Positions 32,078 to 44,099 of a stretch of DNA of 64,000 bases are shown here, one piece after another. The translations under genes were made by a program, and so were the position numbers. Under the pieces are notes generated by a model, which was given only the letters and a program-made list of their open reading frames with translations, did no database searches and was not told the DNA's origin. Numbering within the stretch: the stretch's first letter is position 1; every line of letters begins with the position of its first letter. The stretch comes from Strobilurus pachycystidiatus (taxonomy: Eukaryota > Basidiomycota > Agaricomycetes > Agaricales > Physalacriaceae): assembly GCA_019915135.1 (NCBI GenBank), contig JAHLMK010000007.1:2046001-2110000 (forward strand). Direction: 5' to 3'.

Positions 32078-35000
32078 ATGAAGAAGGCTAACAATCTCCA
32101 CATCAAGACCAACAATGTCAATCGCCAAGTTCGGCTGAGGGCACAGGTTCAAGCAGCGGGGAATGGCGTCGACAAGGCTCCCCCGTCCAGGCATCCCCCC
32201 CGCGGCGGATTGGATTCTTCTGATTCGGAAAACGACGCTCCTCACTCCCCAAGCAAGAGTCCCCGCAAGATACACATGCTACCAACTCAAACCCCGGAGA
32301 ACGAAGTTGCAATACCACCTGTCGATGCCGCCTTGCCTACCCACGATGACCCGGACCCAGACACTCCAGACAGTACCACTGTTGACGTGGAAGAGGAAGC
32401 AGCCAAGCACTCGAGGGTACGTCGCCGAAATGCGCATTTACGCTGACATTGATCTAATCTTCATACTAGGGCGTCAACAACTTCATCAGTCATATGCAGA
32501 AATCAACTACCTATCACCGCCTTTACTACGAGGGCAAGATTGATCAGCGTCTTGGCACACCTTGCAGCTGCGGGCGAGGTCAACGCATCGTCAAGTGCGA
32601 GAATTGTACCAACCTGGCGCTGTGCTGCGAGTCGTGCTACACCGATTTCCATGTCACCAATCCGTTTCACTGGCCGCTGGTCTGGGATTTCGACCGTGGT
32701 CACTTCGTGAAGACAGATATATGCCTTCTGCACAACAACACCTACGCTATTAACATTGGAGAGTGTGCGGGGAAATGTCACGGCCTCCCACCTCCATCGT
32801 TCTCCATACCCAAACACGGCGATTCCAAACGGGACGACATCCCCCTCAGCTCGACTGCCGCTGCCTCATCAGGCCACGCGCCGCGCCCGCCACCGAGCAT
32901 TCCCGCCCCGAGTCCCGCCACCTCGTCCGAGCAATCACCTGGAGCCGTCAATTTCACCATCGTTGACACGACTGGCATCCATGGCACACGCGTTCGCTTC
33001 TGTTACTGCGCTGGGCCGCCCGATAGAAACGAACAACTGCTCCGCATGGGCCTATTGCCCGGCACCACCGAGAGGCCAGAGATGGCTTTCAGTTTCATCG
33101 CCCTCCAAGAGCACCAAGACTTGCGCATTGTCGGCAAGGTCTCGACACACCACTACGTCGAGATGTTAGCGTACCGGACAGATCGCGACTTTCCCGCCAC
33201 TGCCAGTGTAAGTCCCTCATGATGCGTTCCCACAACGCTCCTCTGACGTGTAACATCATAGAACATCAGCACCCAGTTCGATCTCGCCGCGAAAGTCTGG
33301 GAGCGGTTGGATCTGGACCGGCAATCTGGTGGCCTGCACGGCATAGACGCGTTCTTTCCGCACAGAAAGCCGGGGAACCTCGTAGTGATGTGTCCGTCGT
33401 GTCCAGAGGATGGATTCAATCTCGACACTGACTGGGAGAATTGTCCTACCCACTTGTCGTATGTCTCTCTAAGTGCGGATTGCGGTCGAGTGTCACGACT
33501 GACTCGATAACCAGACATCTCTATCAACGCTCTTTGATGGCTGACGGAAACTTCAAGTCCGTTCACAACGCGGGATGCGAACAAAACATGGATGGCGACC
33601 CGCCAGACTCCCTTGAAGGACGGGGATACTTTCCCGCCAAATCCGAGTGGCAAGCAATGTGCAACAAAGTGAAGACAGTGGTCGAAGAGGTATGTTCTTG
33701 TTATCACTCAAGCACTTTCTTTGCATGCTGATCATGGCTTAGAAATCGACGTGCAGCGACCTTCGGGCTGTGAACATGCAAAACGTGGCGAAGTTCTTTG
33801 GGAAAGATATTACGGGTGTTGTGGCGATGGCATGCACCCACAGTTGCTTCTTGGCAATGAATGACCTAACCGGGGGTGAACAGTGAGCTGACAGGCTTTC
33901 ATACCGTCCAGACTCCTGACCGACCATCTTGTCTGCTAGATTTGGACACATGGACTTGTGTACCGCCCTCGCTTGCAGGTTGACGCGCTACAATCGACCT
34001 GCAAACTGGCAGGGCCCACCAGACCTCACATCCTACGATATCGCGTGCCAATACACCATCTACCTCCTGCAACGATTCGAAGAGTCCTTCCCCGATCTCG
34101 TTCCAGCCTTACAACGGATGCGCTTCTCCATCCCGTATGTCCATGTTCGCGGACATCTAGAGGGATGTACCTACGGCTTCTGCTGTTGTTACATGCCCAA
34201 CGCCCCGTATCACCCGGGTGAAATCATGGAGACGCACTGGGTGGGACTCAATCAACTCGCGAAGACAACGAGTCGGATGAACAAGGACAACCGTCATATC
34301 CTGATGACTGCCTTCATGTCGCGTTGGAACACGTCTTGGATTGAAAGATTGCGTAAGTAACTAGGTCCCATCAAAGTACGCATCTAAGGTCAACTTTAGC
34401 GAGCCAGCTCCTGAGTGCGCTACGACGAGCGGAACGACTGATGGACAAGAAACGCCTTTTTTTCCTCGGCCTAAGCGCATCGCACCCCGAGGATCGTGTT
34501 GCTACGTGGAACTCGATGAAGAGAGTCTCTTATGTAGACAGGAAGACCAAGGAAATCCACTCCGTTTATCGACAATCCCAAGACACTGGTACGTTCACTT
34601 TCTGTCTATAAGCACCTACCTGAGTCGAGCATGTATACTAATCATATCGGCAGTACCCACGAGAGAGATGGTCATGGCACGTATGCTGAGGGAGGAATCA
34701 GAAATGAAATCCAAACTTAAGCGTGACAATCACGCGGTGCCCAAGTTTAGCTACGCTCGTCTCATTGAGATGGGAATAGAGTTGGAAGACCTTCAGTGAG
34801 TTAGTGTTCCGGCGCACTCAGGGCTTTGAGCTTACATCGTACTGCAGGCGGACAATCATTGAAAACGCCAAAATCCTCGTAACTCACCCCACCGACCGGC
34901 GACCGAGATCCCAAGCTTGTTGAGAAACAGCGGGAAGATTGTCGCGCCCTTTTGCACAAATTACGCGCTGCTCAGCGCCGCATAATGCCTGCAGCACTGG

Positions 35001-36346
35001 ACTACGTGGAGGAGAGTGAACGGCAGGTCTCGCGGCCAGCAAGCGCTGGGCTCGTGGAACTTGAGCCACTACACCTGCCATCCTCATTCGATGCCGAAGT
35101 ACGCGTCAAACTCAAGTTGTTGGCGTTGGCGAAGACGGAGGGCGACTATCGGCAGGGGTGGGCGTACTCGTTGATCTTAGCTTTACGAGACGACGTCAAG
35201 AATCAAGCGTTCTTCAACGAGTTTAAGCGGCAGAATGGCGGCTCGGTGGCGGAAAACACTCGCTCTACGGCGCTGGTTCGAGACTGTGAACGTTTCCAGA
35301 AAGCCCACATGAACACCTACAACCAGAACAGGCAGCGCATGATCGACCTCGGCCTCATCGACGACGGGGATGAGACTTTCCGCGCTCTCACGCCGGCAGA
35401 CTTGGTGCGCCATGACACCACGCTTGTGCGCCCTTTGAGGTCGGCGAACATGATAGAAGGTGGGCTCTGGACCCGGGCGATGCCTACTGTGGATGGGGCA
35501 GGAACGCTTACTCGCAAGAGAAAGAGTGAGCTATCCCTCCTAGGCATACATAATCGTCACTGACACTTAGAATCAGCACAAGAGGACGACTTGGGGAAAG
35601 GCAATCGCACCAAGAACAAAAGGAGAAACGGCAAGCAAGCTCATCAAGGACAGCGCCAAGGACCTAAACGAAAAGGAGGCCTGGACAGCGACGATGATGA
35701 CACATGTCGTTGTAGAGGGAAGACATGTCAGTGCAGTACGTTGAATGCGCCAGATCTGTATGTCTCTCTGCTCATTCGTTATGATAGAGGCTGGAAAGAA
35801 GGAAGGTTGGATTTGGAACTTCACCAACAAGAGCAGTTGGACGACGGAAGAAATGGATAGGTGGTCGGAAGAAGGTTCATGTTGTGTCTTACTTTTCTTT
35901 TCTTAGGATCCTCCTAACGAGGTGTCGCAGGCGATCGTGTGCAATGGTTCCGCGCAGAGGCCGACTTTCACACCTGGTTGAACCAGTGGGAAGTCACACA
36001 AGCAGACTGTCTACGTTACCTGACTGCGATGGGTCGAATGTCGGCGATTTGGACCGAGATAGGGAAGGATGCGTCGCTGCCGCCTGGATATCAAGCTGAC
36101 GCCAAGCAGCGCTCGGGTGTGTATTGGAAACGGGGAGAGATACTTCGGGCGTTCTTGAAAGAGGATGGGTACGAGCACCTGCTCGCCAAGGTACATGAAA
36201 CCGAACCGTTCTGGAAGCAGGTCGTGGAGGATCGCAAGGATATGGTTGCAGCTCTGAACAGGGTGCGACAAAGCCGCGGAGAGAAGTTTGTTGATGAGGA
36301 GCAGGAGGCTGAGATTGCCACGGACATGTTACAGCCAGCAATGTAG
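32078..36346 (+). CDS. KDZ transposase 2 with CxC-type cysteine cluster
   Basis: ATG at 32078, stop at 36346, about ten exons. Exon 1 is basic then acidic. The cysteine cluster at about 32,563-32,640 reads PCSCGRGQRIVKCENC followed by CCESCYTDFH. The catalytic region has MADGNFKS, SYDIACQYTIYLLQRF and HPGEIMETHW with NQLAKTTSRMNKDNRH, so the three expected acidic residues are present. The C-terminal part is helical and coiled coil, with a CRCRGKTCQC segment near 35,710. I found no internal stop that splicing does not remove. It is clearly different from KDZ1 in the zinc cluster and C-terminus, so it is a second lineage rather than a duplicate. Confidence 0.85.
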
Positions 36347-36430
36347 ATACACAGTCTACAACGGACATCGTTAGATAGCACCACCAATTCCATACAACCC
36401 CTGCAGCTCGTCCGACATGCAGGTTCTGTT

Positions 36431-36525
36431 CCCTTCCCAAAATCGGGTGTCATGAAAATGGCATCCGCGCGCCCCCTTGTCGTGGGTTTTGGGCTTAGCC
36501 TTCGGGTGACCAAGTAGCGCGTTAA
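36431..36525 (+). repeat. Dispersed repeat of about 95 bp, copy A
   Basis: Shares cccttgtcg.gggtt..gggcttagccttcggg.gaccaagtagcgcgttaa with copies at 39,445 and 41,004. It starts just after the KDZ2 stop. Confidence 0.85.
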
Positions 36526-36795
36526 TTCAGGGACCATGCTAAGCGGATGGCTTGGGAGGAGGGAAGACCGCTTGCTATTCTCAACGTAGGTCTTCTCTTC
36601 AACACTGATTCTAGCACAGAAAACTTATGATTGTGCAGCTAACAATACAAGAAGCACAGCGCGATGGAAATAACTTATCAAAAAATTAAATAACCCAATC
36701 AGTGGCGGCCGGGATCAGCGCTGATGGAAGCAGAAGAAGATGAAAGCGGAAGAACGAGCTTCTTCTTTTCAACATCTTCAACATCAACCACCGTC

Positions 36796-37364
36796 ATGCC
36801 GCGTTTCTACGTCGTCGGTAAGACCCTCGATTGCTCGCAGTCCCAACACTCACGCGCAATGCAGAAGCAATCACGAAGGCGCGCTGGGACACCAGAAGCA
36901 ACGACATTCTGTATCGCATCAAGTGGTGGCAGTACAGCGCGCGACAGAACATGTACGTGCCGACTGAACCCTCCTTAATTGGCTGAACTGACTCTTATCT
37001 TATGCGCATAGATGGGAGCCAAAGGAATCCCTCGAGTCAGGAGACTGAATGGATGATTGACGAATGGTGGGATCGGGTCGAACAGGACGTTGGAGTGACG
37101 CGAGATAAGCTGGCTTCAGTCGGAAGCGTTAGCGCCAAGGGCAAGCATGTCGGTGAGTTGAACCCTCGTACCTCACCCAGCAACCAACTCATGGATTTCG
37201 AGACGAACAAAAGGAACATACGAGACTTGCGCAAGAACGGCTGGCCGCTGGGATTTCCGCGGCACCGGCAGGACAAGTGCACGGGCAAGATAGAGATCAG
37301 GGCTCTTCTGAGGAGGACGCACAGCGGGTTTATCTGTGCGGAAGTATGTCAGGCCAAGGTGTAA
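36796..37364 (+). pseudogene. Chromodomain protein, one-base frameshift
   Basis: ATG at 36796 (MPRFYVV). Introns about 36,818-36,862 and 36,952-37,010 give FYVVEAITKARWDTRSND, then LYRIKWWQYSARQN and WEPKESLES: the aromatic cage and WEP signature of a chromodomain, which binds methylated histone tails. After GGAGAC one extra T puts the frame out; ignoring it, the frame continues EWMIDEWWDRVEQDVG to a stop at 37,364. The extra base may be a mutation or a sequencing error. The gene follows KDZ2 on the same strand. Chromodomains are common in retroelement integrases, but no integrase is seen here. Confidence 0.65.
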
Positions 37365-37607
37365 TACTTGGGGTTTACAAAGGATTATAACCACTGAGGT
37401 CAATACCAACCGTGTGGTTATAAGCTCTGGGCTTGCTGACCCTAGTATGGGCTCTTCTAACCCTAAAGATACAATTAACCACTGCCAGGGAATACTCGAA
37501 GAATAGCGCGCCCTCGCACCAATGATATTTTAATTGCGGTACCCGATCAGCTTGCGCGACGGAAAATGCCGGCCGCATATGTCAGCGGCATCCTGTGCCG
37601 GTAGCCT

Positions 37608-37945
37608 CCCGCCCTCCCCTTTTCGCTATTCCTGGGGCTCCTGGACCGGGCGTTTTACAGCATATATCCATATAACTTGTTCCTGTCGCGTAGTGAGCGT
37701 GTGAGCGGCGTTCAAGCCCTGCGGCACGCCTTACAATCAATGCTCCGGGACTTACCCTATCCGGATTTGGAATGCTCCCGCCCTTCCCTTTTGCTTTTCC
37801 TGGGGCTCCTGGACCGGGCGCTTCACAGCGTATATCAGTATAGATTCCTTTTGTCGCGTATTGAGCGCGTGAGCGGCGTTCTAGCCCAGCGACACGCCTC
37901 ACAATCAATTCTCCGGGCATTGCCTTATCCGGAATTGGAATGGCG
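37608..37945. repeat. Tandem duplication, two units of about 169 bp
   Basis: Each unit begins cccgccct.ccctttt, contains cctggggctcctggaccgggcg and gtcgcgta.tgagcg.gtgagcggcgtt, and ends near caatcaat.ctccggg. The units differ at about one base in eight. Confidence 0.75.
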
Positions 37946-38059
37946 CATCCGTGGTCGGGTTGGCGCCGTATTCCTCCCGCCTGATATATTCCATTCTCTC
38001 GACACGGGTCACGAGCTGTACATGCAATTGCACATAAACAGCCATCCAGGAATCAACGT

Positions 38060-38816
38060 GCAGTCCGGTTAGATTTTACGGTGGAAAAGACGAGCCACGC
38101 GCGCTCTGAAGATAGTCGAACGTCTCAGCGTCAAATCGAAGTTGGCCGTTGACAAGTACCGCGTCGCTCGCGTTGCCTTGTTTGCTCTTCGTGGCGCAGG
38201 AGACTGGGAGCTGAGACTTCGGGTGTTGGCGGATGAGGACGTCAAGTCCATGGACAGCTTCATATTTGACATCGACAAGCCGAAGGTGAAGAAGCGCAAG
38301 ACGGGTATGAAGGAGAACGAGGTCCAATATGGCAGCGGGTCTCACAAGATATCATGGATTTGGCTGACAGATAACGCCCTCGCGGAGGTCGACGAGGATC
38401 AGCTACACGAGTCGATACGAGTGGAATGGCTGAAGAGCCGTGCACGGGCGAGGTCATGGTCGGAGGAGGTACGGCTGGTTCAGGAGGAGAAGGAGCGGAC
38501 TCTTCTTAGTTTGCGCGCGGAAGCGCGCCTCTGGCTGTCGCGGTCGGCACCCTGGGACGGCATCAGTGGCGCACTGGCAGAAGGATTGTCTGGTTATGCT
38601 CGTCGCCAAGCCCGTATCTTCGACAATCTCGCCATCCATTTCACCGCCATTTGGGCCAAACCGTACTTGGCACGTTGTCAAAAGATACCGGATCGTATTG
38701 AGATTACGCAGGAAGAGGAGGAGGAGGAAACTGATGACGAGCTTGAGGAGGAAGGGCTGGCGGAGGCGCGCGCTGTCGCTGTCAATGACGACGACCCTAC
38801 CCTAGACCAGGTTTAG
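38060..38816 (+). pseudogene. C-terminal fragment of a KDZ transposase
   Basis: An open frame reaches the stop at 38816. It contains HKISWIWLTDNALAE, LHESIRVEWLKSRARARSW and EEVRLVQEEKERTLLSLRAE, matching by position the C-terminal WIWQGID...LQEGLRVEWCKSYAR region of KDZ1, and ends in an acidic tail. No cysteine cluster or catalytic residues precede it, because the tandem repeat lies upstream. I read it as the tail of a third KDZ transposase truncated at its 5' side. Confidence 0.7.
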
Positions 38817-39062
38817 GTACTTTCGGACTGCGGGACCTTTTATGTACTCATTCGGACGTTGTATCTACCCTGTACGCCAATTTACCTGCTTTCGGTCGTT
38901 ATGCGATCAAAAAGAATCGGACCGGGTCTGAGATGATAGATAAAGGGACGCGCAAGCCTCTTTAGGCGGGTTGAGACCTCAACGTGTGTCCTATATGCGG
39001 TCGGGGAGGGGCCAGTGGATATATACACAAGAATTCGGGCATGGCAAGGCAACAGTTTGACT

Positions 39063-39106
39063 GGTTATAGCCTCAGAATGTGGAATTGGCCTCTGAGGCT
39101 ATAACC
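39063..39106. repeat. Perfect 14-bp inverted repeat, 16-nt loop
   Basis: ggttatagcctcag pairs with ctgaggctataacc. It may be a hairpin, or the ends of a small deleted element. Confidence 0.85.
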
Positions 39107-39444
39107 ACTGCAATGCAGCATTCCCCGGTGCAATGGTTGAGTATGTCTCCCTTGACGGAGCTGACGGTCGGAGAGGTTGAGAACGAGCAAGTGGATGTGG
39201 GTTCAAATGAGGAGGCCGGAGACGCAGCGCGTGCTGCTTATCTGTGCGGGAGCATGTCGCCCTTGACAGAGATAGCTTAGCGAAGGAGAACGAAACAATG
39301 CGTAGATACAAACGGAATTGCAGAGTAGAGTATAAGGTGACGAACGGTTGGGTGGTATGACTGATATCGAAGACTATCTTGACACACTGCTAAGTGACTA
39401 CATGAATGTTGACACAAGCCTACAAATGATCAAACAGACAAAAT

Positions 39445-39539
39445 CCCTCCCTGGAATCGGGTGTCATGAAAATGACATCCGCGCGCCCCCTTGTCGCGGG
39501 TTCTGGGCTTAGCCTTCGGGCGACCAAGTAGCGCGTTAA
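39445..39539 (+). repeat. Dispersed repeat of about 95 bp, copy B
   Basis: ccctggaatcgggtgtcatg followed by aatgacatccgcgcgccccc; the best preserved of the three copies by eye. Confidence 0.85.
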
Positions 39540-39988
39540 ACAATTCACGTCTGGCACGTTGACTTTCTTGGTGAGCACTGCACGCATAAATTCTACGCCA
39601 CATATACCAAATAGCTACTAACGTTCTACAGGCCATGAGAAACGATTCTCAGAGCCTCTATACGCGACGATGATTAACCTTAGGATGTTCCAGCGTCGAG
39701 GAATTCTTGGTGTCGAGCCGTCGGCTTGTAAGTCTATGCCACACAAGGCCGAGACAAGTCAACGTCGCCCATACTTCGCAGCACTAAAACAACGTGTGTC
39801 TGGCAATGGTAGACAGGTCGGGCGCGTCATACCTCTGTATTGAGCCCTCATCGCGTCCACTGCGCCCTCTAGACGAGCTTTAGTCGGGATCGGAAGTCCG
39901 GGCCGGTACCCGAAGGAGGCCAAATCCGGCCATACTTAAACCCAATCCCGACGCTCTGAGCACCTTCTGCTCTCTTCAACAACCAACC

Positions 39989-40290
39989 ATGCAGAGCATA
40001 GTCGCGACAGTACCAGCGCCTCCCGGTGGACTCCTCAGGCCGCTTCCCGCCTTCCAGCACATCGACATCCAGCCTCACGGCGTCATTCATCCGGCACCGA
40101 CGCCACAGCCCATCGCGCCCTTGGCTTTGCTGCGCCCGGCGGGGCACCCTAACTCGACCGCCCGCATTCTGGGCTTGATGCGCCAGGAATTCGAGACGTC
40201 CGGCATCTGGCTGGGCTACGCCGCGCTGCGCGACGCAAGGAGGCGCTGCGGCCATGTATTCGGGGGACGGGCGCATATGTGGGTAATTAT
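39989..40290 (+). CDS. Hypothetical protein, first exon only
   Basis: ATG at 39989, Pro-rich N-terminus, then HPNSTARILGLMRQEFETSG. Codon use looks coding (GC-rich third positions). A possible second exon at about 40,350-40,585 reads HVHGTALPIPHLTIRLYDAV and VEWGGFGVDEAVCF. I found no GT..AG pair that keeps the frame between the two, so this may be a decaying gene. Confidence 0.35.
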
Positions 40291-41003
40291 GTGAGTACTC
40301 CTCCATCTCACGAGGTCTCGAAGCTGAGTTGAGGGGGACGTGGAAGGCCGACAGCTCTTCACGTCCATGGGACAGCGCTTCCCATCCCGCATCTTACCAT
40401 CCGCCTTTATGACGCGGTGGGATGGTCGGTCGGCTGTGTGGAGTGGGGCGGGTTTGGTGTCGACGAGGCCGTATGCTTCGTATACACGAAGAGGCAGCGG
40501 CAGAGGCAGAGGCAGTCTGTGAGGGGGTTAGCACCGGCGTCGAGGCCCGCGGCGCTGTGGGCGGATCCGACGGGGATGATTGAGGTAAGTGCGCTCACCG
40601 CTCAATCTTGACGATTTACTAATGTCTCCCAGATGTTTGTATGGGAGAATTAGGTACCACCCACGGTCACTGTACGATTACCTTTCGGTTTCCAAGCTGT
40701 TGTATTTCTTGAGAATGGTCTGTATTATACATTGTTCTGGCACCAGTATCTTTCCGTCTGACGTTCAACATTGATTAGGCTCGGCGGTCAGATCTTCCGG
40801 CGACGCGACATCTATCGAAGACGGTGACTTGTAAAGAAATCCAGGTATGTAGTTTGGAACGCTCTATCTTTTTTTTGACTTACTTTTGCTCATAGGACTC
40901 TGCACTCGTATCCTTTCCAATACGGCTTCATTCTAGTTCTGACTACTTGCTCACACAGGACATTCATACTCTCAAGATGCCACGGTTGTACGGAATTCAT
41001 GAC

Positions 41004-41098
41004 TCCCTGTTCCCTGGAATCGGGCGCTTATCTGCGTCCGCACGCCCCCTTGCCGTGGGTTCCAGGCTTAGCCTTCGGGCGACTAAGCAGCGTGTCAA
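41004..41098 (+). repeat. Dispersed repeat of about 95 bp, copy C
   Basis: ccctggaatcgggcgcttat then ggcttagccttcgggcgact. The most diverged of the three copies. Confidence 0.8.
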
Positions 41099-41185
41099 AT
41101 CTACAATGTATAATCCCTGTCGGATAAATGTCTACATTATGTACAAATTATATGCCGCACATGTTCCCAATCAGAATAAAACAGC

Positions 41186-41325
41186 TGTTTAATCAGCCGG
41201 TTTAAACCACTCAAGTGTGGGGCACGCTCAGTAGCAAGACTTTGGGTGGAAGGTGAATTAAACCCACCCGCTTGAATTGGTTTAATCCCCGACGGGTTAC
41301 AACCGGGATTTGTTTAAACACCCTT
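41186..41325. repeat. Second GTTTAA-motif cluster
   Basis: Six gtttaa/ttaaac words in 140 bp, opening with cagctgtttaatcagccgg, similar in start to the array at 20,852. Confidence 0.45.
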
Positions 41326-42265
41326 CGCTGCACTTCACGACAAGCGCGCAGCAATCTGCGTCCCTCGCCCGCCCGTCTGCACCCGTCGCTCGATCCTCCT
41401 CCTCCACCTCTTTTCCCTCCGCTTCCTCTGCCTGTTCATCGCATGCAGGCAAGGCTCGTTCCACTCCTGAGGGAACAATCTTATTCCTGGTCGAATATAA
41501 TGGTGAACGCCATGTTTTTGCTTCGGTGTAGGATGCCTTATTTCCTCTGTTTGATGTGAGAACCGTACTCATTTCAAGTCAGGTCCGACGCCTTTGATGC
41601 GGCAGAGCTTGATGGCGGGGAGGATTCCATACAGATTCACCGAGGTACGAAGATGGAAGCCCAGCGTTGGATGGAAGGTGGCATTGGACGGAAGGTGTAA
41701 GATTAGCTCATATCTATATGCATGCTTTCTGTACTGCACAATTTACGACTTCTTTTGCTACTATACTGCCGATTGATCCTGAGTGAGTGACATGACAAGA
41801 CGTAACATCAAACACGGCTAATTACACTTCCAGCAAGACGCCTTTGCCATCTTGCCCATGACCCGCCCTCGAGACCCCACAACGCTTCGGAAACGGGGCC
41901 GCAAACCTATCTGGTCCGATGACAGAATTGCTTTACTGAAGGAATGGTTTGCCAAACGCAAAGGGCTGGACAGGAAGGCGGTGGCTGGGTTCAATGCGAA
42001 CTTCCTGCAGTTTTGGTGGTCGAAATATCCCTATCATTTGGACGACGAACGACCGGAGCACTGGCCTCCCGAACCTCTGCAGACTCCCCCTACCATTGAA
42101 GTGGATCCTTGGCCTGTCGTTGAAAAATACACGGCCGAGCAGGAGAAGCTGGCCGGCTTGAAGCAGTCGATGATCAGTACGGGAGAAAAGGTGCGTCAAT
42201 CTTTGCCTCACATCTGAAGACGCGTCTGATTGCACCATTGCAGCAACTGCGTACTTGGTTCAACA

Positions 42266-42269
42266 ACGC
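42266..42269. repeat. 4-bp target-site duplication acgc, left copy
   Basis: acgc immediately precedes the 5' LTR and follows the 3' LTR at 54484-54487. Confidence 0.85.
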
Positions 42270-43947
42270 TGATACGCAGGGTACTATTCCAGTACTAGAA
42301 ACGGGGAATTTTGCGATTCCTGAATAGCCCAAAGACCTTAGGAACCTCCAGTCAAAGTACTTAGGATAGAGCACGCAGGAGTTACTGCCTTGACGCGGGC
42401 AAGCCTCCAGGACAAGGTCCAGGCGCCTTAACAAGTCCTTTAGGACAGGCGCAATCGAAACCTTCGATCACCTTCATCCAAATATCCTTATCCGCGCGTT
42501 GGATCCCTTTCAAGATCCGGTACCTTTGCGTGTACCTTGTACTACAGACTATGTGCTATAACCATTCGCACCCAAGGAGGGTCCAAGGTCTCCAAGCGGT
42601 TCAGTTAGAGCGACCCAAGACCAGCGCACCTCAACCCAAAGACCTGGAAGGTCCCGAAATAGTTCAAGGACGTCACAACCCTTTTGGGGAAACAATCTTC
42701 GGAGCTGTCAAGGACTCCGAACCGACGCCTTCCGCTATGCCGATCGATCATGATCCACGATCAAGGACCACCCCGAAAGCAGGGTGCATTACCACTTTAA
42801 GAAAGCACTCCCCTGTAGTGCCTGCGCTCGAAAGGACGTTCTTAACGATCTCCATCCAACCTATCCACAAGAAAGCAGGTGTCCGTAGGACCTTGCAACA
42901 TAAAGATACCTAAGGATCGAAGTCCTTATCGGACCTTGATCTCCTGGGCACAAGGATTGTACCATACCGCCAAGGTGGCGTATATGGCTAAAGGACCAAG
43001 CGGCCTGTCCGCAGTTGTTTCGACCAGGGATAGCCAATAAGAATCCAGCACTTGTATGACTCGAAAGTCCGATGTATCCGATCCTAGAATAGATGCTTAC
43101 TCAGTAGGAACCCACCAGTAGTATAAAAGGGCCCAAAGGACCCATATTTCGGTAGCTTAGAGCCCCCTCCAGTAGCCGCTAGTCAGACGCAGCCATTGTA
43201 GCGAATCTATCTCGAGTTTCGACTCATTTCTGCAAAGAACCCAAAGACCCCAAAGACCCCAAAGACCTTTCCAAGATTTAAAGACATCAGGTGTTGCCAA
43301 GCTCCTTGAAAGACTCGAAAGAACCTTATTCCGACGTACCAAGCCAAGTACCAACGAATCTACTTGGTGTTAGAACCTTGTATTCGCAAGAAGGCCGGTT
43401 TGCAAGTGGTTCTGCCCTGCACTCACGCTCTTTCGTGAAGTACTTCCCTTTGAGGAATAAGTCGAGTTTGAACGAGTGTTGTCAACGTCTGAGACACCTT
43501 TCGGAACCTTTGGTCCCGGTGCAAGACACTAGAAGTTTGGTTTAAGTGCAAGAAGGAGTCCTTATCGTTAGCAGTCCAGTGGCGTAAAACCTGCGGTAGC
43601 GGCCTGACGATTCCAAGACAAAGTCCTTGTACACCAGAGCACTTGATAGGTAGAAGCTACATTGCCTCGCGCTGTTTAAGGTCTTCATACGTCAAGAGGT
43701 TCGGCCTACGACTTCAAGGTTTTCTTGTGTCATTTCGATCAGAATCCCTACACCCCCAAAAACAACTCGTAGTTTAACTACAGCGATTCGGAATACATCT
43801 CTATTTCTCCATTACCCAAAAGCACCTTGTTCTCTCGAACCTTTGTGCACCCCAGCTCCCTTACAAGGAGTACTAGTTGTGATAAGGATTGATAGTGTGG
43901 TTAGATGATAGCTTCCTTTCAGAGGTCTATTCCGAACTTGCACATCA
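42270..43947 (+). repeat. 5' LTR
   Basis: tgat...atca ends. Rich in ccaaagacc and aaggac words. Contains a TATA box at 43123. Nearly identical to 52807-54483 and clearly similar to the solo LTR at 57003-58672. Confidence 0.95.
43123..43130 (+). promoter_or_regulatory. LTR TATA box (tataaaag)
   Basis: tataaaag followed by ggcccaaaggaccc. Conserved in the 3' LTR (53659-53666) and the solo LTR (57846-57853), which supports a promoter role for the retroelement. Confidence 0.6.
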
Positions 43948-43952
43948 TATTT

Positions 43953-43970
43953 TGGAGCCCACCGCGAGGG
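43953..43970 (+). other. Primer binding site
   Basis: tggagcccaccgcgaggg begins five bases after the LTR. The tgg complements the CCA end of a tRNA. tggagccc could fit a tRNA-Lys-like acceptor, but I cannot assign it. Confidence 0.6.
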
Positions 43971-44099
43971 GGTGTAAATTTTGATTTCGAAAAAGACTTC
44001 TAAGTCGACCTTGAGATCGGAATCTCCATAAACAAAAGACACTGGCTGCAAGGAACTCTGGTCGTTACACCAACAGCCAGAACCGCGCAAATCCACAAC

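Larger units (their letters stand above)
39540..41857. other. Gene-poor stretch with a weak ORF and repeats
   Basis: Contains a possible short gene starting at 39,989 (MQSIVATVPAPPGG) whose later exons cannot be joined with confidence, dispersed repeat copy C, and the second GTTTAA cluster. A short fragment around 41,466-41,529 encodes LFLVEYNGERHVFAS but has no credible gene model. Confidence 0.4.

Noticed and set aside
39989..40620. Multi-exon model joining 39,989-40,290 with 40,350-40,585
   Set aside because: No GT..AG pair preserved the reading frame, so only the first exon is listed with low confidence.
42530..42913. 127-aa ORF inside the 5' LTR, also present in both other LTR copies
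   Set aside because: It recurs only because the LTRs are copies of one another; composition follows the aaggac/ccaaag repeats and no domain is recognisable, so I do not call it a gene.
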